A DNA stretch of 64,000 nucleotides from Bordetella hinzii LMG 13501 (GCF_001548475.1 NZ_LRUJ01000014.1:1-64000); one strand, 5' to 3'; numbered from the stretch's first letter, positions 21,179 to 31,396 are shown. Notes: generated by a model not told the origin, from the sequence alone. Translations and numbers: made by a program.

Positions 21179-23242
21179 ATGCATGAGCCGGTATGGGTCC
21201 GGGTTGCCCTGGATGTGCCGCTGCACGGGCCGTTCGATTACCGCCTGCCGGCGCAGATGGCGCCGCAGGCGGTGGTGCCCGGCAGCCGCGTCATCGTGCC
21301 TTTCGGGCGGCGTAAGCTGGTCGGCGTCGTGCTGGCCCTGCCCGCGGCGCCCGCCATCGATCCGGCGCAGGTGCGTGACGTCGAGCAATTGCTCGAAGAT
21401 CTGCCGCCTTTCCCGGCGGATTGGATGCGTTTGGCGCAATTCGCGGCCGATTATTATCAGCGCCCGCTGGGCGAAGTGATGCTCCCCGTGTTGCCGCCGC
21501 CTTTGCGCAAGCCTGCGGCCTACCAGGGCAAGCGCTCGGGCGCGGGCCCGGTGGCGCGCCTGGACGCGCGCAAGCCGCGCCGCGCCGTGCCGGCTCCCGT
21601 CTCGCCCGATACCGCGCCCGCTCTCAATGAAGAGCAGGCGGCAGCCGTGGCGGCGATCGCCGGCATCGCGGGCTTCAAGACCGTATTGCTCCATGGCGTG
21701 ACCGGCAGCGGCAAGACCGAGGTGTATCTGCATGCCGCGCAGGCCGCCTTGGCGGCCGGGCGGCAGGTCTTGCTGCTGGTGCCTGAAATCAATCTGACGC
21801 CGCAGCTGGAGGCGGCGCTGCGCGCGCGGCTGGAGGGGCTGGTCGGGCCGGATGGCGTGGCCGTGCTGCACAGCGGGCTGTCTGACGGCGAGCGCCTGCA
21901 GGCCTGGGCCCGCGTGCAGCGCGGCCAGGCGCGGATGCTGCTGGGCACGCGCATGGCCATCTTCGCGCCCATGCCCGATCTCGGCCTCATCGTGGTCGAC
22001 GAGGAGCACGACGCCTCTTATAAGCAACAGGAGGGGCTGCGCTACTCGGCCCGCGACCTGGCCGTATGGCGCGGCCATGACCGCGGGATCCCGGTGGTGC
22101 TGGGCTCGGCCACCCCTTCGCTGGAGAGCTGGCACCATGCCCAGCGTGGCCACTATCTGCGCCTGACGCTGGCCAACCGCGCCCGCGCGGCCGAGCTGCC
22201 CCGCATGCGTCTGGTGGACACCCGTCGCCTGCCGCTCAAGCATGGGCTGTCGCCGCAACTGATCGATGCCATCACCGAGCGCCTGGCGCGTGGCGAGCAG
22301 GCGCTGGTCTTCCTGAACCGGCGCGGCTATGCGCCGGTGCTGCATTGCGCCTCCTGCGCTTGGGTGACCCACTGCCCGCGTTGTTCGGCGTTCACGGTGC
22401 TGCACCGCGCGGGCGCGGCGGGCGGCTATCGCCTGCACTGCCATCATTGCGGCTACCAGGGGCCGGTGCCGCGCGCCTGCCCGGAGTGCGGCGACCAGGA
22501 TCTACAGCCCATGGGCCGCGGCACGCAGCGCATCGAGGAACACCTGGCCGAGATGTTTCCCCAGGCGCGCATCGCCCGCATCGATGCCGACAGCACCCGC
22601 CGCAAGGGCAGCGCGCAGGCCTTGTTCGCTTCCGTCCATGCCGGCGAGGTCGATATCCTGGTGGGCACGCAGATGGTGGCCAAGGGCCATGATTTTTCAC
22701 GGCTGGGGCTGGTGGGCGTGCTCAACGCGGACTCCATGTTGTTCGCCCAGGATTTCCGCGCGCCGGAGCGCCTGTTCGCCCAGCTGATGCAGGTGGCCGG
22801 CCGCGCCGGCCGCCATGTGGGCGGCGGCGAGGTGCTGATCCAGACGGGCTATCCGGAGCAGCCGGTCTACCAGGCGCTGATCCGGCATGACTACGCCGGC
22901 TTTGCCCGCCATTCGCTCGAAGAGCGCGAAGTGACGGGCCTGCCGCCCTTTGCCTACCAGGCCCTGCTGACCGCCGAGGCGCGCGAAGTGGCCCAGGCGC
23001 TGGATTTCCTGCAAGCCGCCAGGCAGGCCGGCGCGGTCCTGAGCGAGGCGATTACACTCTACGATCCCGTGCCGTTGCGCATCGTGCGCGTCGCCAATGT
23101 GGAGCGGGCCCAGCTGTTGGTCGAAAGCGCCAGCCGGCCGGCGCTGCAGGCTTTCCTGCCGCATTGGATGGACGCGATCGCGCCCCTGGCCGCCCAGGCC
23201 AGGGTGCGCTGGCAGCTGGAGGTCGATCCGCTGGAGATCTGA
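21179..23242 (+). CDS. priA: Primosomal protein N' (replication restart helicase PriA)
   Basis: A 687-residue superfamily 2 helicase that reloads the replisome at collapsed forks. The N-terminal 3'-end-binding domain starts MHEPVWVRVALDVPLHGPFD. The helicase core has P-loop GVTGSGKT at 173-180, Walker B with DEEH in LIVVDEEHDASYKQ, and motif LGSATPSLES. The zinc-binding insert starts at Cys390 (CASC, then CPRC, CHHCGYQG and CPECG), giving the expected eight cysteines. The upstream gap carries a DnaA box. rep follows 29 bases later, pairing two replication-restart helicases. Confidence 0.96.
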   Translation: MHEPVWVRVALDVPLHGPFDYRLPAQMAPQAVVPGSRVIVPFGRRKLVGVVLALPAAPAIDPAQVRDVEQLLEDLPPFPADWMRLAQFAADYYQRPLGEVMLPVLPPPLRKPAAYQGKRSGAGPVARLDARKPRRAVPAPVSPDTAPALNEEQAAAVAAIAGIAGFKTVLLHGVTGSGKTEVYLHAAQAALAAGRQVLLLVPEINLTPQLEAALRARLEGLVGPDGVAVLHSGLSDGERLQAWARVQRGQARMLLGTRMAIFAPMPDLGLIVVDEEHDASYKQQEGLRYSARDLAVWRGHDRGIPVVLGSATPSLESWHHAQRGHYLRLTLANRARAAELPRMRLVDTRRLPLKHGLSPQLIDAITERLARGEQALVFLNRRGYAPVLHCASCAWVTHCPRCSAFTVLHRAGAAGGYRLHCHHCGYQGPVPRACPECGDQDLQPMGRGTQRIEEHLAEMFPQARIARIDADSTRRKGSAQALFASVHAGEVDILVGTQMVAKGHDFSRLGLVGVLNADSMLFAQDFRAPERLFAQLMQVAGRAGRHVGGGEVLIQTGYPEQPVYQALIRHDYAGFARHSLEEREVTGLPPFAYQALLTAEAREVAQALDFLQAARQAGAVLSEAITLYDPVPLRIVRVANVERAQLLVESASRPALQAFLPHWMDAIAPLAAQARVRWQLEVDPLEI

Positions 23243-23271
23243 CGGCCGCCCCGACCCTCACGTTTAGACCC

Positions 23272-25332
23272 ATGTCCACAGACACCCCCATAGGCCACGG
23301 CCTGAACCCCTCCCAGAAAGAGGCGGTGCTTTATCTGGACGGCCCCTGCCTGGTGCTGGCCGGCGCCGGCAGCGGCAAGACGCGCGTCATCACGCAGAAG
23401 ATCGCTTATCTGCTGCGCGAGTGCGGCTATATGGGGCGCAATATCGTGGCGCTGACGTTCACCAACAAGGCGGCGCGCGAAATGGCCGAACGGGTCAAGA
23501 CCCTGGTCGACCGGCAGCTGGCCAAGGGGCTGACCATCAGCACCTTCCATGCCCTGGGCGTACGCCTGTTGCGCGAGGAGGCCGCGCATGCCGGCCTGAA
23601 GCCGCAGTTCTCCATCCTGGACGCCGATGACGCGATGGCCATCATCCAGGACCTGCTGGCGACCACCGACCGCGGGCGGCTGCGCGAAGTGCAGTCCATT
23701 ATTTCGCTCTGGAAGAACGGTCTCCTGGAGCCGGACGATGCGGCCAAGGTGGCGGTCACCCCGGGCGAGGTGGAGGCCGTGGCCGTGTATCGCAGTTATG
23801 CGGCGACGCTGGCCGCTTACCAGGCGGTCGATTTCGACGACCTGATCCGCATCCCGGCCAAGCTGCTGGAGAACAACGAGGAAGTGCGCACCCGCTGGCA
23901 GAACCGCGTGCGCTATCTGCTGGTCGACGAGTATCAGGACACCAATGTCTGCCAGTACCGTCTGGTGCAGCTGCTGACCGGCATGCGTTCGCTGTTTACC
24001 GCGGTGGGCGACGACGACCAGGCCATCTATGCCTGGCGCGGCGCGACCATCGAAAACCTGGCCAAGCTCACTACCGACTATCCCAATCTCAAGCTCATCA
24101 AGCTGGAGCAGAATTACCGTTCGGTGCAGCGCATCCTGGCCGCGGCCAACAACGTGATCGAGCGCAATCCCAAGCTGTTCGAGAAGAAGCTGTGGTCGGA
24201 CCTGGGGGCGGGCGAGCCCATCACGGTCAGTCCCATGGACGGCGACGAGCATGAGGCCGAATCGGTGGCCATGAAGATCTCGGCCTCGCGCTTCGAGCGC
24301 CAGGCGCAATGGAAAGACTTCGCCGTGCTTTACCGCAGCAACCATCAGTCGCGCGTGCTGGAGCAGGCGCTGCGCAATCTGAAGATCCCGTACACCATCT
24401 CGGGCGGGCAGAGTTTTTTTGACAAGGCCGAGGTGCGCGACATCCTGGCCTATCTGCGCCTGATCGCCAACGACGAAGACGATCCGGCCTTTATCCGCGC
24501 GGCCACCACGCCCAAGCGCGGCATCGGCCAGGCCACCTTGCAGACCCTGGGCCAATATGCGGCCCAGCGCGCCATCTCGCTGCTGGAGGCCTCGGCCGAG
24601 GAAGGGCTGGAGGCCCTGCTGCAGCCGCGCCAGCTTGAACCGCTGCGCACCTTCGGCGAGTTCATCCGCCGCATCCAGTGGCGCGCCGGGCGCGGCGCCG
24701 ATGGCGCGACCACGCGCGCGGCCGAAGCGGCCGGCCCCTTGCTCGATGACCTGCTTTCGGCCATCCAGTATGAGCGCTATCTCTTCGATACGCTGGAAGA
24801 GCGCCCGGCCCAGACGCGCTGGCAGAACGTGATGGAGCTGGTCTCCTGGCTCAAGCGCAAGGCCGACGAAGACGGCATGACATTGTTCGAGCTGGTGCAG
24901 CATGTGGCGCTGGTCACCATGCTGGAGCGCGGCGAGGATGAGGAGCCCGATGCGGTCAAGCTATCCACCCTGCATGCGTCCAAGGGACTGGAATACCCCC
25001 ACGTCTACCTGGTCGGGGTCGAGGAAGGCCTGCTGCCGCACGTGGGCCGGGACGAGGAAGACACCGACCCGGACAACGCGGCCAACAACCTGGCCACCCG
25101 CATCCAGGAAGAGCGCCGCCTGATGTACGTGGGGATCACGCGCGCCCAGCGCAGCCTGCACCTGAGCTGGTGCCGCAAGCGCCGCCGGGCGCGCGAAGAC
25201 CGCGTCTGCGAACCCTCGCGCTTCATCGAGGAAATGGGCCTGGCCCAGCCCGGCATCACCGAAGACCCCGCCACCGCCGCCATGAGCCCCAAACAGCGGC
25301 TGGGCATGCTGAAGGCGTTGTTGAACAAATAA
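23272..25332 (+). CDS. rep: ATP-dependent DNA helicase Rep
   Basis: A 686-residue UvrD/Rep-family superfamily 1A helicase that moves 3' to 5', clears proteins ahead of forks and cooperates with PriA-type restart. The N-terminus (LNPSQKEAVLYLDGPCLVLA, P-loop AGAGSGKT at 30-37, ALTFTNKAAREMAERV) matches E. coli Rep more closely than UvrD. Walker B appears as LLVDEYQDTN, motif IV as LEQNYRS, and motif VI as VGITRAQRSLHLSW. Length (673 in E. coli) also fits Rep. It is 29 bases downstream of priA and probably cotranscribed. Confidence 0.93.
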   Translation: MSTDTPIGHGLNPSQKEAVLYLDGPCLVLAGAGSGKTRVITQKIAYLLRECGYMGRNIVALTFTNKAAREMAERVKTLVDRQLAKGLTISTFHALGVRLLREEAAHAGLKPQFSILDADDAMAIIQDLLATTDRGRLREVQSIISLWKNGLLEPDDAAKVAVTPGEVEAVAVYRSYAATLAAYQAVDFDDLIRIPAKLLENNEEVRTRWQNRVRYLLVDEYQDTNVCQYRLVQLLTGMRSLFTAVGDDDQAIYAWRGATIENLAKLTTDYPNLKLIKLEQNYRSVQRILAAANNVIERNPKLFEKKLWSDLGAGEPITVSPMDGDEHEAESVAMKISASRFERQAQWKDFAVLYRSNHQSRVLEQALRNLKIPYTISGGQSFFDKAEVRDILAYLRLIANDEDDPAFIRAATTPKRGIGQATLQTLGQYAAQRAISLLEASAEEGLEALLQPRQLEPLRTFGEFIRRIQWRAGRGADGATTRAAEAAGPLLDDLLSAIQYERYLFDTLEERPAQTRWQNVMELVSWLKRKADEDGMTLFELVQHVALVTMLERGEDEEPDAVKLSTLHASKGLEYPHVYLVGVEEGLLPHVGRDEEDTDPDNAANNLATRIQEERRLMYVGITRAQRSLHLSWCRKRRRAREDRVCEPSRFIEEMGLAQPGITEDPATAAMSPKQRLGMLKALLNK

Positions 25333-25397
25333 CTCCTCCGATGCCGCGGCTGGCGGGCGCCGAAAGCCCCGGTGTCAAACACCCGTCGAAGGCGCGC

Positions 25398-26528
25398 CTA
25401 CGCCAGGTCCCGCAGCAGCAAATGCCAGAACCTGGCGCGCATGTCGAGCGTGGAGATCTGGATGTACTCGTGCAGGGTGTGGGCGCCGTCGCCGTCGGCG
25501 CCCAGGCCATCGAGCGTGGGCACGCCCAGCGCGGAGGTGAAGTTGGCGTCGCTGCCGCCGCCGGTCATGGGGGCGTCTTCGAGCGGGAAGCCGGCCTGGC
25601 TGGCGTAGCCCTGGGCCAGTTCGAGCAGCGCGGCCGATTCGGGCGTCTTGACCATGGGCGGGCGGTTCAGTTCGACATCGATGTCCAGTTCGACATCCGG
25701 GCCGACCGCGCACAGCTGCCGCATGCGGCGCAGCACGTCTTCGGCCGCGCCCATGTCAGGCACGCGGAAGTCCACCACGCAGCGGCAATGCGCCGGCACC
25801 GTGTTGGTGACGGTGCCGCCGGCGATGGTGCCGACGCTGACGGTCACGCCGCGCGCGTAGTCGGTCATGTTTTCGAGCGCCAGGACCTGGTGCGCCATTT
25901 CGCGGATGGCGCTGCGGCCTTTCTCGTGCGCCATGCCGGCGTGGGCCGGGCGGCCCTTGACGCCCAGGCGCAGCATGCCGGTGCCCTTGCGGGCGGTCAC
26001 GCATTTGCCGCCATTGGGGCGTGCCGGTTCACAGACCAGGCCGTACTTGGCCTGCTTGGCCAGGTGTTCGATGTGTTCGCGCGAGGCGTGGCTGCCGGTT
26101 TCTTCGTCGGGCACCATCAGGAAGTCGATAGGCAGGCGGGTGGCGCCGGGCGCGGTCAGGCCGGTCAGGCCCGCCAGCGCCAGCACGATGCCGGCCTTCA
26201 TATCGTAGCTGCCTGGGCCGTAGAGCCGGTCGTCCTCGATGCGGCAGGGATTCTCGCCCAGCGTGCCGACGGGATGCACGGTGTCGATGTGGCCGATGAT
26301 GAGGATGCCGGGGCGGGTATCGCCCGGCGCGCGGGTGGTGGCGTAGACCATGGGGCCGACGTCGGCGCCCAGCGGCGTGAGTTCGACGCGCATGCCGAGG
26401 GCGCGGGCGCGTTCGGCGGCCAGCTGGGCCATGGCGGTGATGCCTTCGACATAGTGCGAAGGCGATTCGCATTGCACCCAGGTCTGGATTTCGGCGACGA
26501 GTGCTTGGGTATCGGGAAGCGTGGTCAT
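25398..26528 (-). CDS. M20 family metallopeptidase (carboxypeptidase G2-like)
   Basis: A 376-residue zinc-dependent exopeptidase/deacylase. Metal-binding motifs: GHIDTVHPVG (His and Asp), YGPGSYDMKAG (bridging Asp), PDEETGSHASR (catalytic and metal Glu), and a late GGGSDANFTSALGVP with the typical DGLGADGDGAH containing the last His. A dimerisation domain lies between about residues 180 and 290. There is no signal peptide, so it is cytoplasmic. It is the last gene of the peptide-transport operon, eight bases after the alpha/beta hydrolase, and probably cleaves the imported compound. Substrate class (glutamyl conjugate versus dipeptide) is inference. Confidence 0.85.
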   Translation of the reverse strand: MTTLPDTQALVAEIQTWVQCESPSHYVEGITAMAQLAAERARALGMRVELTPLGADVGPMVYATTRAPGDTRPGILIIGHIDTVHPVGTLGENPCRIEDDRLYGPGSYDMKAGIVLALAGLTGLTAPGATRLPIDFLMVPDEETGSHASREHIEHLAKQAKYGLVCEPARPNGGKCVTARKGTGMLRLGVKGRPAHAGMAHEKGRSAIREMAHQVLALENMTDYARGVTVSVGTIAGGTVTNTVPAHCRCVVDFRVPDMGAAEDVLRRMRQLCAVGPDVELDIDVELNRPPMVKTPESAALLELAQGYASQAGFPLEDAPMTGGGSDANFTSALGVPTLDGLGADGDGAHTLHEYIQISTLDMRARFWHLLLRDLA

Positions 26529-26536
26529 GGTGTCGT

Positions 26537-27442
26537 TCAGGCGGTGTGGTTGCCGGCCAGGGCGGCCAGCGTCGCGGCGTCGGGCATGCCGCCGTCGAAC
26601 CAGAGATGCGCGGCCACGGCGGACATGGCGCGTCCATCATGGCCGATTCCGGGCACGGTCTGCAAGCGCCAGCCGAAAGGCAGGCCCCGGCGTTCGGCTT
26701 CCTTGCGGCCGGCCTCGAAGTAATGCTGGGCGCGCGCATAGCGGTGCGGCCCCTGGCGCAAGGCCTCGGGCTGGCTGGGCAGGCTGGGATCGTCGGTGGC
26801 GGTGTCCTGGTCGCCGGCCAGGATGATCATGGGATAGGCCAGGAGGCGTGCCAGGTGCTGCTCCGTCAGGCCGACGCCGCCCATGCCTTCGGGATAGCGC
26901 AGGTCCAGCGTGGGCAGGGTATACCAGCCGGGGTTGCCGGCGATGACACCCGCATAGGCTTCCGAGGGCTGGCTGCTCATGAGGCGATGCACGAACTGGC
27001 CGCCCGCCGAATGGCCGAACAGGTAGACCGGCTTGCAGGCCGAGATCTCGGAGGCGGCGAGGTCCTTGAGTACGCGGCCCACCAGGGCATAGGTCCAGCC
27101 GTCGATGTGGCGCGGGTTGCCCGCGGCGGTGAAGACGCGGCCGTTGTTGTAGCTCTCGACGCCGGGCCAGATCTCGTTGGAAAAAGTCGGCGCGATGATG
27201 AGCAGGCGATGCTTGTCGGCCGCGGGGATCCAGAAATCGCGATAGTCGTCGCCGTTGCGCAGCACGCCATGCTGGACGATGACCACCGGGTCTTGAGGCG
27301 TGTAGCCATAGGGCCGGTAGGTGTTCAGCGTGAACGGACGGTCGGCGTTGCGGTCGTCGTCGATATAGGGAAAGCAGTTGCGTCCGGCATGGCCCAGTTC
27401 GATGGCCATGCGTTCGGCGTTGCTCAGTTCGGAGGGTTTCAT
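26537..27442 (-). CDS. Alpha/beta hydrolase of the peptide-transport operon
   Basis: A 301-residue alpha/beta-fold hydrolase. The nucleophile elbow GHSAGG (in VYLFGHSAGGQFVHRL, about residues 144-159) supplies Ser, the oxyanion loop is VIVQHGVLRNG, a candidate acid is Asp in ILAGDQDTATDD, and the His is in VPGIGHDGRAMS. It has no signal peptide. It starts two bases after the ATP-binding-protein gene ends, so it is translationally linked to the transporter. Substrate unknown; its place between importer and peptidase suggests it opens an ester or amide in the imported compound. Confidence 0.8.
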   Translation of the reverse strand: MKPSELSNAERMAIELGHAGRNCFPYIDDDRNADRPFTLNTYRPYGYTPQDPVVIVQHGVLRNGDDYRDFWIPAADKHRLLIIAPTFSNEIWPGVESYNNGRVFTAAGNPRHIDGWTYALVGRVLKDLAASEISACKPVYLFGHSAGGQFVHRLMSSQPSEAYAGVIAGNPGWYTLPTLDLRYPEGMGGVGLTEQHLARLLAYPMIILAGDQDTATDDPSLPSQPEALRQGPHRYARAQHYFEAGRKEAERRGLPFGWRLQTVPGIGHDGRAMSAVAAHLWFDGGMPDAATLAALAGNHTA

Positions 27443-27444
27443 GA

Positions 27445-28455
27445 TCAGGCGGCGTTGTCGTTGAGATGGCAGGCCGAGACATGGCCCGGCGCGATGGTCT
27501 TGAGCACGGGGGCTTCTTCCTTGCAGCGCGGCATCGCATGCGGGCAGCGCGGATGGAAGGTACAGCCGGAGGGCGGGTTCAGCGGCGAGGGAATCTCGCC
27601 GCGGATGGGCGTGAATTTGCGCCCGCGCCGCTCCACATCGGGCACCTCGGCCATGAGGGCCTGGGTATAGGGGTGGTTGGGACGGGCGAAGATCTCCGAG
27701 GCCTTGGCCTGTTCGACGATCTTGCCCAGGTACATGATGGCCACCCGGTCGGAGATATGCCGCACCACGCCCAGGTCATGGCTGATGAACAGATAAGTGA
27801 AGCCATGCTGTTCGCGCAGGTCCATGAAGAGATTGATGACCTGCGCCTGGATGGAGACGTCCAGCGCGGCCACGGGCTCGTCGCAGACCAGGAACTTGGG
27901 CGCGACCAGCAAGGCTCGCGCGATGCCGATGCGCTGGCGTTGCCCGCCGGAAATCTGATGCGGGAAGCGGTCGCGATACTCGCGGTCCAGGCCCACTTCG
28001 GCCAGGGCGCGGTCCACGCGCGCGGGGATTTCCGCGGCGGGCGCGAGCCGATGGACCTTCAGCGCCTCGCCCAGGATCTGGCGCAAGCGCTGGCGCGGGT
28101 TGAGCGAGGCTTGCGGATCCTGGAAGATCATCTGCACGCCCAGCGTATACGCCAGCTTGTCGGCGCCCTGCAGGCCGCCGACATCGCGTCCTTGGTAATA
28201 GAGCTCGCCCGAACTCTGGCGGTGCAGGCCGGCCACCACGCGGCCCAGCGTGGACTTGCCGCAGCCGGATTCGCCCACCAGGCCCACGACTTCGCCGCGC
28301 GCCACCGACAGCGACACGCCATTGACGGCGTGCACGGTGCGCCGGTCCATGGGCCGGCCGGCCAGGGAGAGGATGCGCTGCGCGATATCGGGACGGCTCT
28401 CAAAGCGCTTGTGGACGTCGCGCAGTTCGATAACGGGAGTGTCGGCTTGGGTCAT
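27445..28455 (-). CDS. Oligopeptide/dipeptide-type ABC transporter ATP-binding protein (DppF/OppF class)
   Basis: A 336-residue cytoplasmic ATPase. Walker A is GESGCGKST, the ABC signature is ISGGQRQRIGIARALL, and Walker B is FLVCDEPVAALDVS. The C-terminal oligopeptide-transporter extension with PSGCTFHPRCPHAMPRC carries Cys residues that may bind an iron-sulfur cluster, as in many DppD/DppF proteins. Its start overlaps the end of the partner ATPase by four bases. Confidence 0.92.
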   Translation of the reverse strand: MTQADTPVIELRDVHKRFESRPDIAQRILSLAGRPMDRRTVHAVNGVSLSVARGEVVGLVGESGCGKSTLGRVVAGLHRQSSGELYYQGRDVGGLQGADKLAYTLGVQMIFQDPQASLNPRQRLRQILGEALKVHRLAPAAEIPARVDRALAEVGLDREYRDRFPHQISGGQRQRIGIARALLVAPKFLVCDEPVAALDVSIQAQVINLFMDLREQHGFTYLFISHDLGVVRHISDRVAIMYLGKIVEQAKASEIFARPNHPYTQALMAEVPDVERRGRKFTPIRGEIPSPLNPPSGCTFHPRCPHAMPRCKEEAPVLKTIAPGHVSACHLNDNAA

Positions 28456-29429
28456 GCGGCCTCGCGGGCAATCGGCACATAGCAGCGGAAGCTGCGCGGC
28501 CCTTCATGGGTGGCGGCGGGAGGCTGCTCGGTGCAGCGGGGGATCACATTCGGGCAGCGCGGCCGGAAGGCACAGCCCGACGGGCGTGCCGACAGGCTGG
28601 GCGCCATGCCATTGATCTGGTGCAGGCGGCTGCCCGGCTGGGACTGCGCCGGCATGGAGTCCAGCAGGCCGCGCGTGTAGGGATGGCGCGGCGAGTCCAG
28701 CACATCATTGACCGGGCCGGCCTCGACGATGCGGCCGGCGTACATGACGGCCACCTTGTCGGCCAGTTCGGCCACGACGCCCAGGTCGTGCGTGATCCAG
28801 ATGAGCGCGGTCTGGTGTTCGCGGCAGATCTCCTGCATGCGGTAAAGGATCTGGCCCTGGATGGTCACATCCAGCGCCGTGGTCGGCTCGTCACAGATGA
28901 TGAGGTCGGGCCGGTTGAGCATGGCGATGGCGATGGCCACGCGCTGGCGCATGCCGCCGGAGAATTCGTGCGGATAGGCGTTCAGACGCTTTTCGGGCGA
29001 GGGGATGCCCACCATGGCCAGCGCTTCGCGGCAGCGCTCCAGCGCCTGTTGCCGGGGCACATTCTCGTGCGTGAGGATGGCCTCCAGCATCTGCTCGCCG
29101 ACCTTGAGCACCGGGTTCAGCGTCATGAGCGGATCCTGGAAGATCATGGCGATGCGGTTGCCGCGCAGCTGGCGCATCTGCTCTTCGCCCAGCTTGCGCA
29201 GGTCCGTGCCCTTGAAGCGGATCTCGCCCTCGACGACTTCGCCGGGCGGGTCGATCAGCCCCAGCAGGGAGAAGCCGGTGACCGATTTGCCGGAACCCGA
29301 CTCGCCCACCAGGCCGACGATCTCGCCGCGCTTGACGGTGAGGTCCACGCCGTCGACGGCCGGCCAGGCGCCGGCCTCGGTATGAAAAGCGGTGCGCAGT
29401 CCGCGCACTTCGAGAAGGGTATCGTTCAT
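28452..29429 (-). CDS. Oligopeptide/dipeptide-type ABC transporter ATP-binding protein (DppD/OppD class)
   Basis: A 325-residue ATPase partner. Walker A is GESGSGKSV, the signature [16 protein letters not shown], Walker [15 protein letters not shown], and the C-terminal extension has [18 protein letters not shown] chose the ATG at 29429 ([15 protein letters not shown]), which overlaps the permease stop by four bases; longer in-frame extensions are overlap with the permease gene. Confidence 0.92.
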   Translation of the reverse strand: MNDTLLEVRGLRTAFHTEAGAWPAVDGVDLTVKRGEIVGLVGESGSGKSVTGFSLLGLIDPPGEVVEGEIRFKGTDLRKLGEEQMRQLRGNRIAMIFQDPLMTLNPVLKVGEQMLEAILTHENVPRQQALERCREALAMVGIPSPEKRLNAYPHEFSGGMRQRVAIAIAMLNRPDLIICDEPTTALDVTIQGQILYRMQEICREHQTALIWITHDLGVVAELADKVAVMYAGRIVEAGPVNDVLDSPRHPYTRGLLDSMPAQSQPGSRLHQINGMAPSLSARPSGCAFRPRCPNVIPRCTEQPPAATHEGPRSFRCYVPIAREAA

Positions 29430-30346
29430 GCTCGTCGCGGATCCAGGCTTTCGCGCAGGCGGTCGCCCACGATATTGATGGTGAGGATGAGGATCAGCAG
29501 GGCCAGGCCCGGGAAGAGGCTGATCCAGTAGTCGCCCGAGAGCAGGTACTGGAAACCGTTGGCGATCAGCAGGCCCAGCGAAGGTTCGGTCACCGGCACG
29601 CCCACGCCCAGGAAGGACAGCGTGGCTTCCAGCACGATGGCGTTGGCGATCTGGATGGTGGCGAACACCATCACCGGCCCCAGGCAGTTGGGCAGCAGGT
29701 GGAACAGCATGATGCGCCAGGCCGGGAAGCCCAGGTTGGCGGCGGCTTCCACGTATTCCTTGCGCCGCTCCTGGAGTGCGCGGCCGCGCATGATGCGTGC
29801 ATAGTGCGCCCATTGCACGATCACCAGCGCCAGGATCACCTTGTCCACGCCGCGGCCCATCATGGCCAGAAGCACCAGGGCCACCAGGATGGTCGGAAAG
29901 CCCAGGATGAAATCGACCACCCGCATCAGGACGGCGTCCACGATGCCGCCGGCATAGGCGGCCACCAGGCCCACCAGGCTGCCGATGGCCGTGGCCAGCA
30001 CGACGGCGGTCAGGCCCACGAAGAGGCTGATGCGCAGGCCATACAGGATGGCGCTGAGCATGTCGCGCCCCTGGTCATCGGTGCCCAGCCAGTAAAAACC
30101 CCCGTCCATCATGGGCGAGCGCGGCGGCAGGCGGCCGTCCAGCAGGTTGAGGCTGGCCAGGTCGTAGGGATTCTGCGGCGCGAAGAAAGGCGCCAGCAGC
30201 ACGATGGCGATGAGGATGAACAGTGCGAGCGCCGAGCCGCGCAGGGTCGGGCGGCTGCGCAGCTTTTTCAGGATCTGGGCGCGGCGCGGCGTGTCGGCCA
30301 GGGGCGCAACCGTGCGCGTGCGGCCATTGCTGGAGGATGTTGCCAT
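29426..30346 (-). CDS. ABC transporter permease (DppC class)
   Basis: A 306-residue inner-membrane permease with about six membrane helices. The first helix (ALALFILIAIVLLAPFFAPQNP) follows a charged N-terminal tail of about 33 residues. The transport-signature loop is EYVEAAANLGFPAWRIMLFHLLPN, which docks on the ATPases. Overlaps the next gene (DppD class) by four bases and lies seven bases after the DppB-class permease. Confidence 0.91.
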   Translation of the reverse strand: MATSSSNGRTRTVAPLADTPRRAQILKKLRSRPTLRGSALALFILIAIVLLAPFFAPQNPYDLASLNLLDGRLPPRSPMMDGGFYWLGTDDQGRDMLSAILYGLRISLFVGLTAVVLATAIGSLVGLVAAYAGGIVDAVLMRVVDFILGFPTILVALVLLAMMGRGVDKVILALVIVQWAHYARIMRGRALQERRKEYVEAAANLGFPAWRIMLFHLLPNCLGPVMVFATIQIANAIVLEATLSFLGVGVPVTEPSLGLLIANGFQYLLSGDYWISLFPGLALLILILTINIVGDRLRESLDPRRA

Positions 30347-30353
30347 GGCGGAC

Positions 30354-31331
30354 CTATTGAGCGGGAGCGACCAGCTGCACGCGCGGATCGAGCGCGGCGT
30401 ACAGGATGTCGACGATGAGGTTGATGATGACGAAGATCAGCGTGACCAGCATCACATAGGCCACCACGACGGGGCGGTCCAGCTGGTAGACGCTGTCGAT
30501 CAGCAGCTTGCCCATGCCCGGCCAGGCGAACACGGTCTCGGTGATGGTGGAGTAGGCGATCAGGTGGCCGAACTCCATGCCGATCACCGTCACCACGGGG
30601 ATCAGGATGTTGCGCAGGATATGGCGGCGCACGATGCGGCCGGGCTTGATGCCCTTGGCCCGCGCGAATTTCACATACTCCTGCGACCGGGCCTCGACCA
30701 CGCCGCTGGCCGTCAGGCGCAGCACCAGGGCGATATTGGCCAGGCCCAGGTTGATGGCGGGCATGATCACATGCGACCAGCCTTCGGCCGTGAAGATGGA
30801 GAAAGGCACGCCCAGCACATTGACCGTGGGGCCGCGCCCGGAGGCCGGCAGCCAGCCCAGCCAGACCGAGAATAGCAGGATGAGCATCATGCCCTGCCAG
30901 AAGTTGGGCAGGGAAAAGCCCAGCACCGAGGTGGCCATGATGCCGCGGCCCAGCGGCTCGTCGCGGTACAGGCCCGCCACCAGGCCCAGCGGGATGCCGA
31001 TCACACAGGTCAGCGTGATGGCCACCAGCACCAGCTCGAAGGTGGCGGGAATGCGCTGGACGATGAGCTCGATGGCGGGAATGCCGTGCACGAAGGAGTT
31101 GCCGAGGTCGCCGTGCAGGGCGCGCCACAGGAAGTGCGCATACTGTTGCCAGACCGGCAGGTCCAGGCCCAGGCGCGTGATCATTGCCTGGCGCGCTTCC
31201 ATGCTGGCTTCGGGGCTGACCAGCAGTTCGATCGGGTCGCCCACGGCGTAGACCGCCAGGAAGACGACCAGCGATACCGCCAGCAGGACAAACAGGCTCT
31301 GGATCAGCCTGCGAAGGATAAACAAGGCCAC
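30354..31331 (-). CDS. ABC transporter permease (DppB class)
   Basis: A 325-residue inner-membrane permease that pairs with the DppC-class subunit. The N-terminus is typical (MALFILRRLIQSLFVLLAVS), followed by a periplasmic loop and five further helices. The EAA-like loop is SQEYVKFARAKGIKPGRIVR followed by HILRN. It follows the aspartoacylase-like gene after 65 bases, suggesting one transcript. Confidence 0.91.
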   Translation of the reverse strand: MALFILRRLIQSLFVLLAVSLVVFLAVYAVGDPIELLVSPEASMEARQAMITRLGLDLPVWQQYAHFLWRALHGDLGNSFVHGIPAIELIVQRIPATFELVLVAITLTCVIGIPLGLVAGLYRDEPLGRGIMATSVLGFSLPNFWQGMMLILLFSVWLGWLPASGRGPTVNVLGVPFSIFTAEGWSHVIMPAINLGLANIALVLRLTASGVVEARSQEYVKFARAKGIKPGRIVRRHILRNILIPVVTVIGMEFGHLIAYSTITETVFAWPGMGKLLIDSVYQLDRPVVVAYVMLVTLIFVIINLIVDILYAALDPRVQLVAPAQ

Positions 31332-31396
31332 GTTTCGATTTCCTTGGTGGTCTCAATGAAAAGATGCGCCCGGGTGGGGCGATCGCATGCCCGGTT

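Noticed and set aside
20914-21186. A 90-codon open frame in the hemE-priA gap
   Set aside because: It overlaps the priA start in another frame, has no ribosome binding site, and its composition follows the AT-rich and GC-rich halves of the gap rather than a protein.
28506-29531. Long plus-strand open frame opposite the ABC transporter genes
   Set aside because: Its sequence is the GC-rich mirror of the ATP-binding protein gene; the minus strand carries Walker and signature motifs in the right order.
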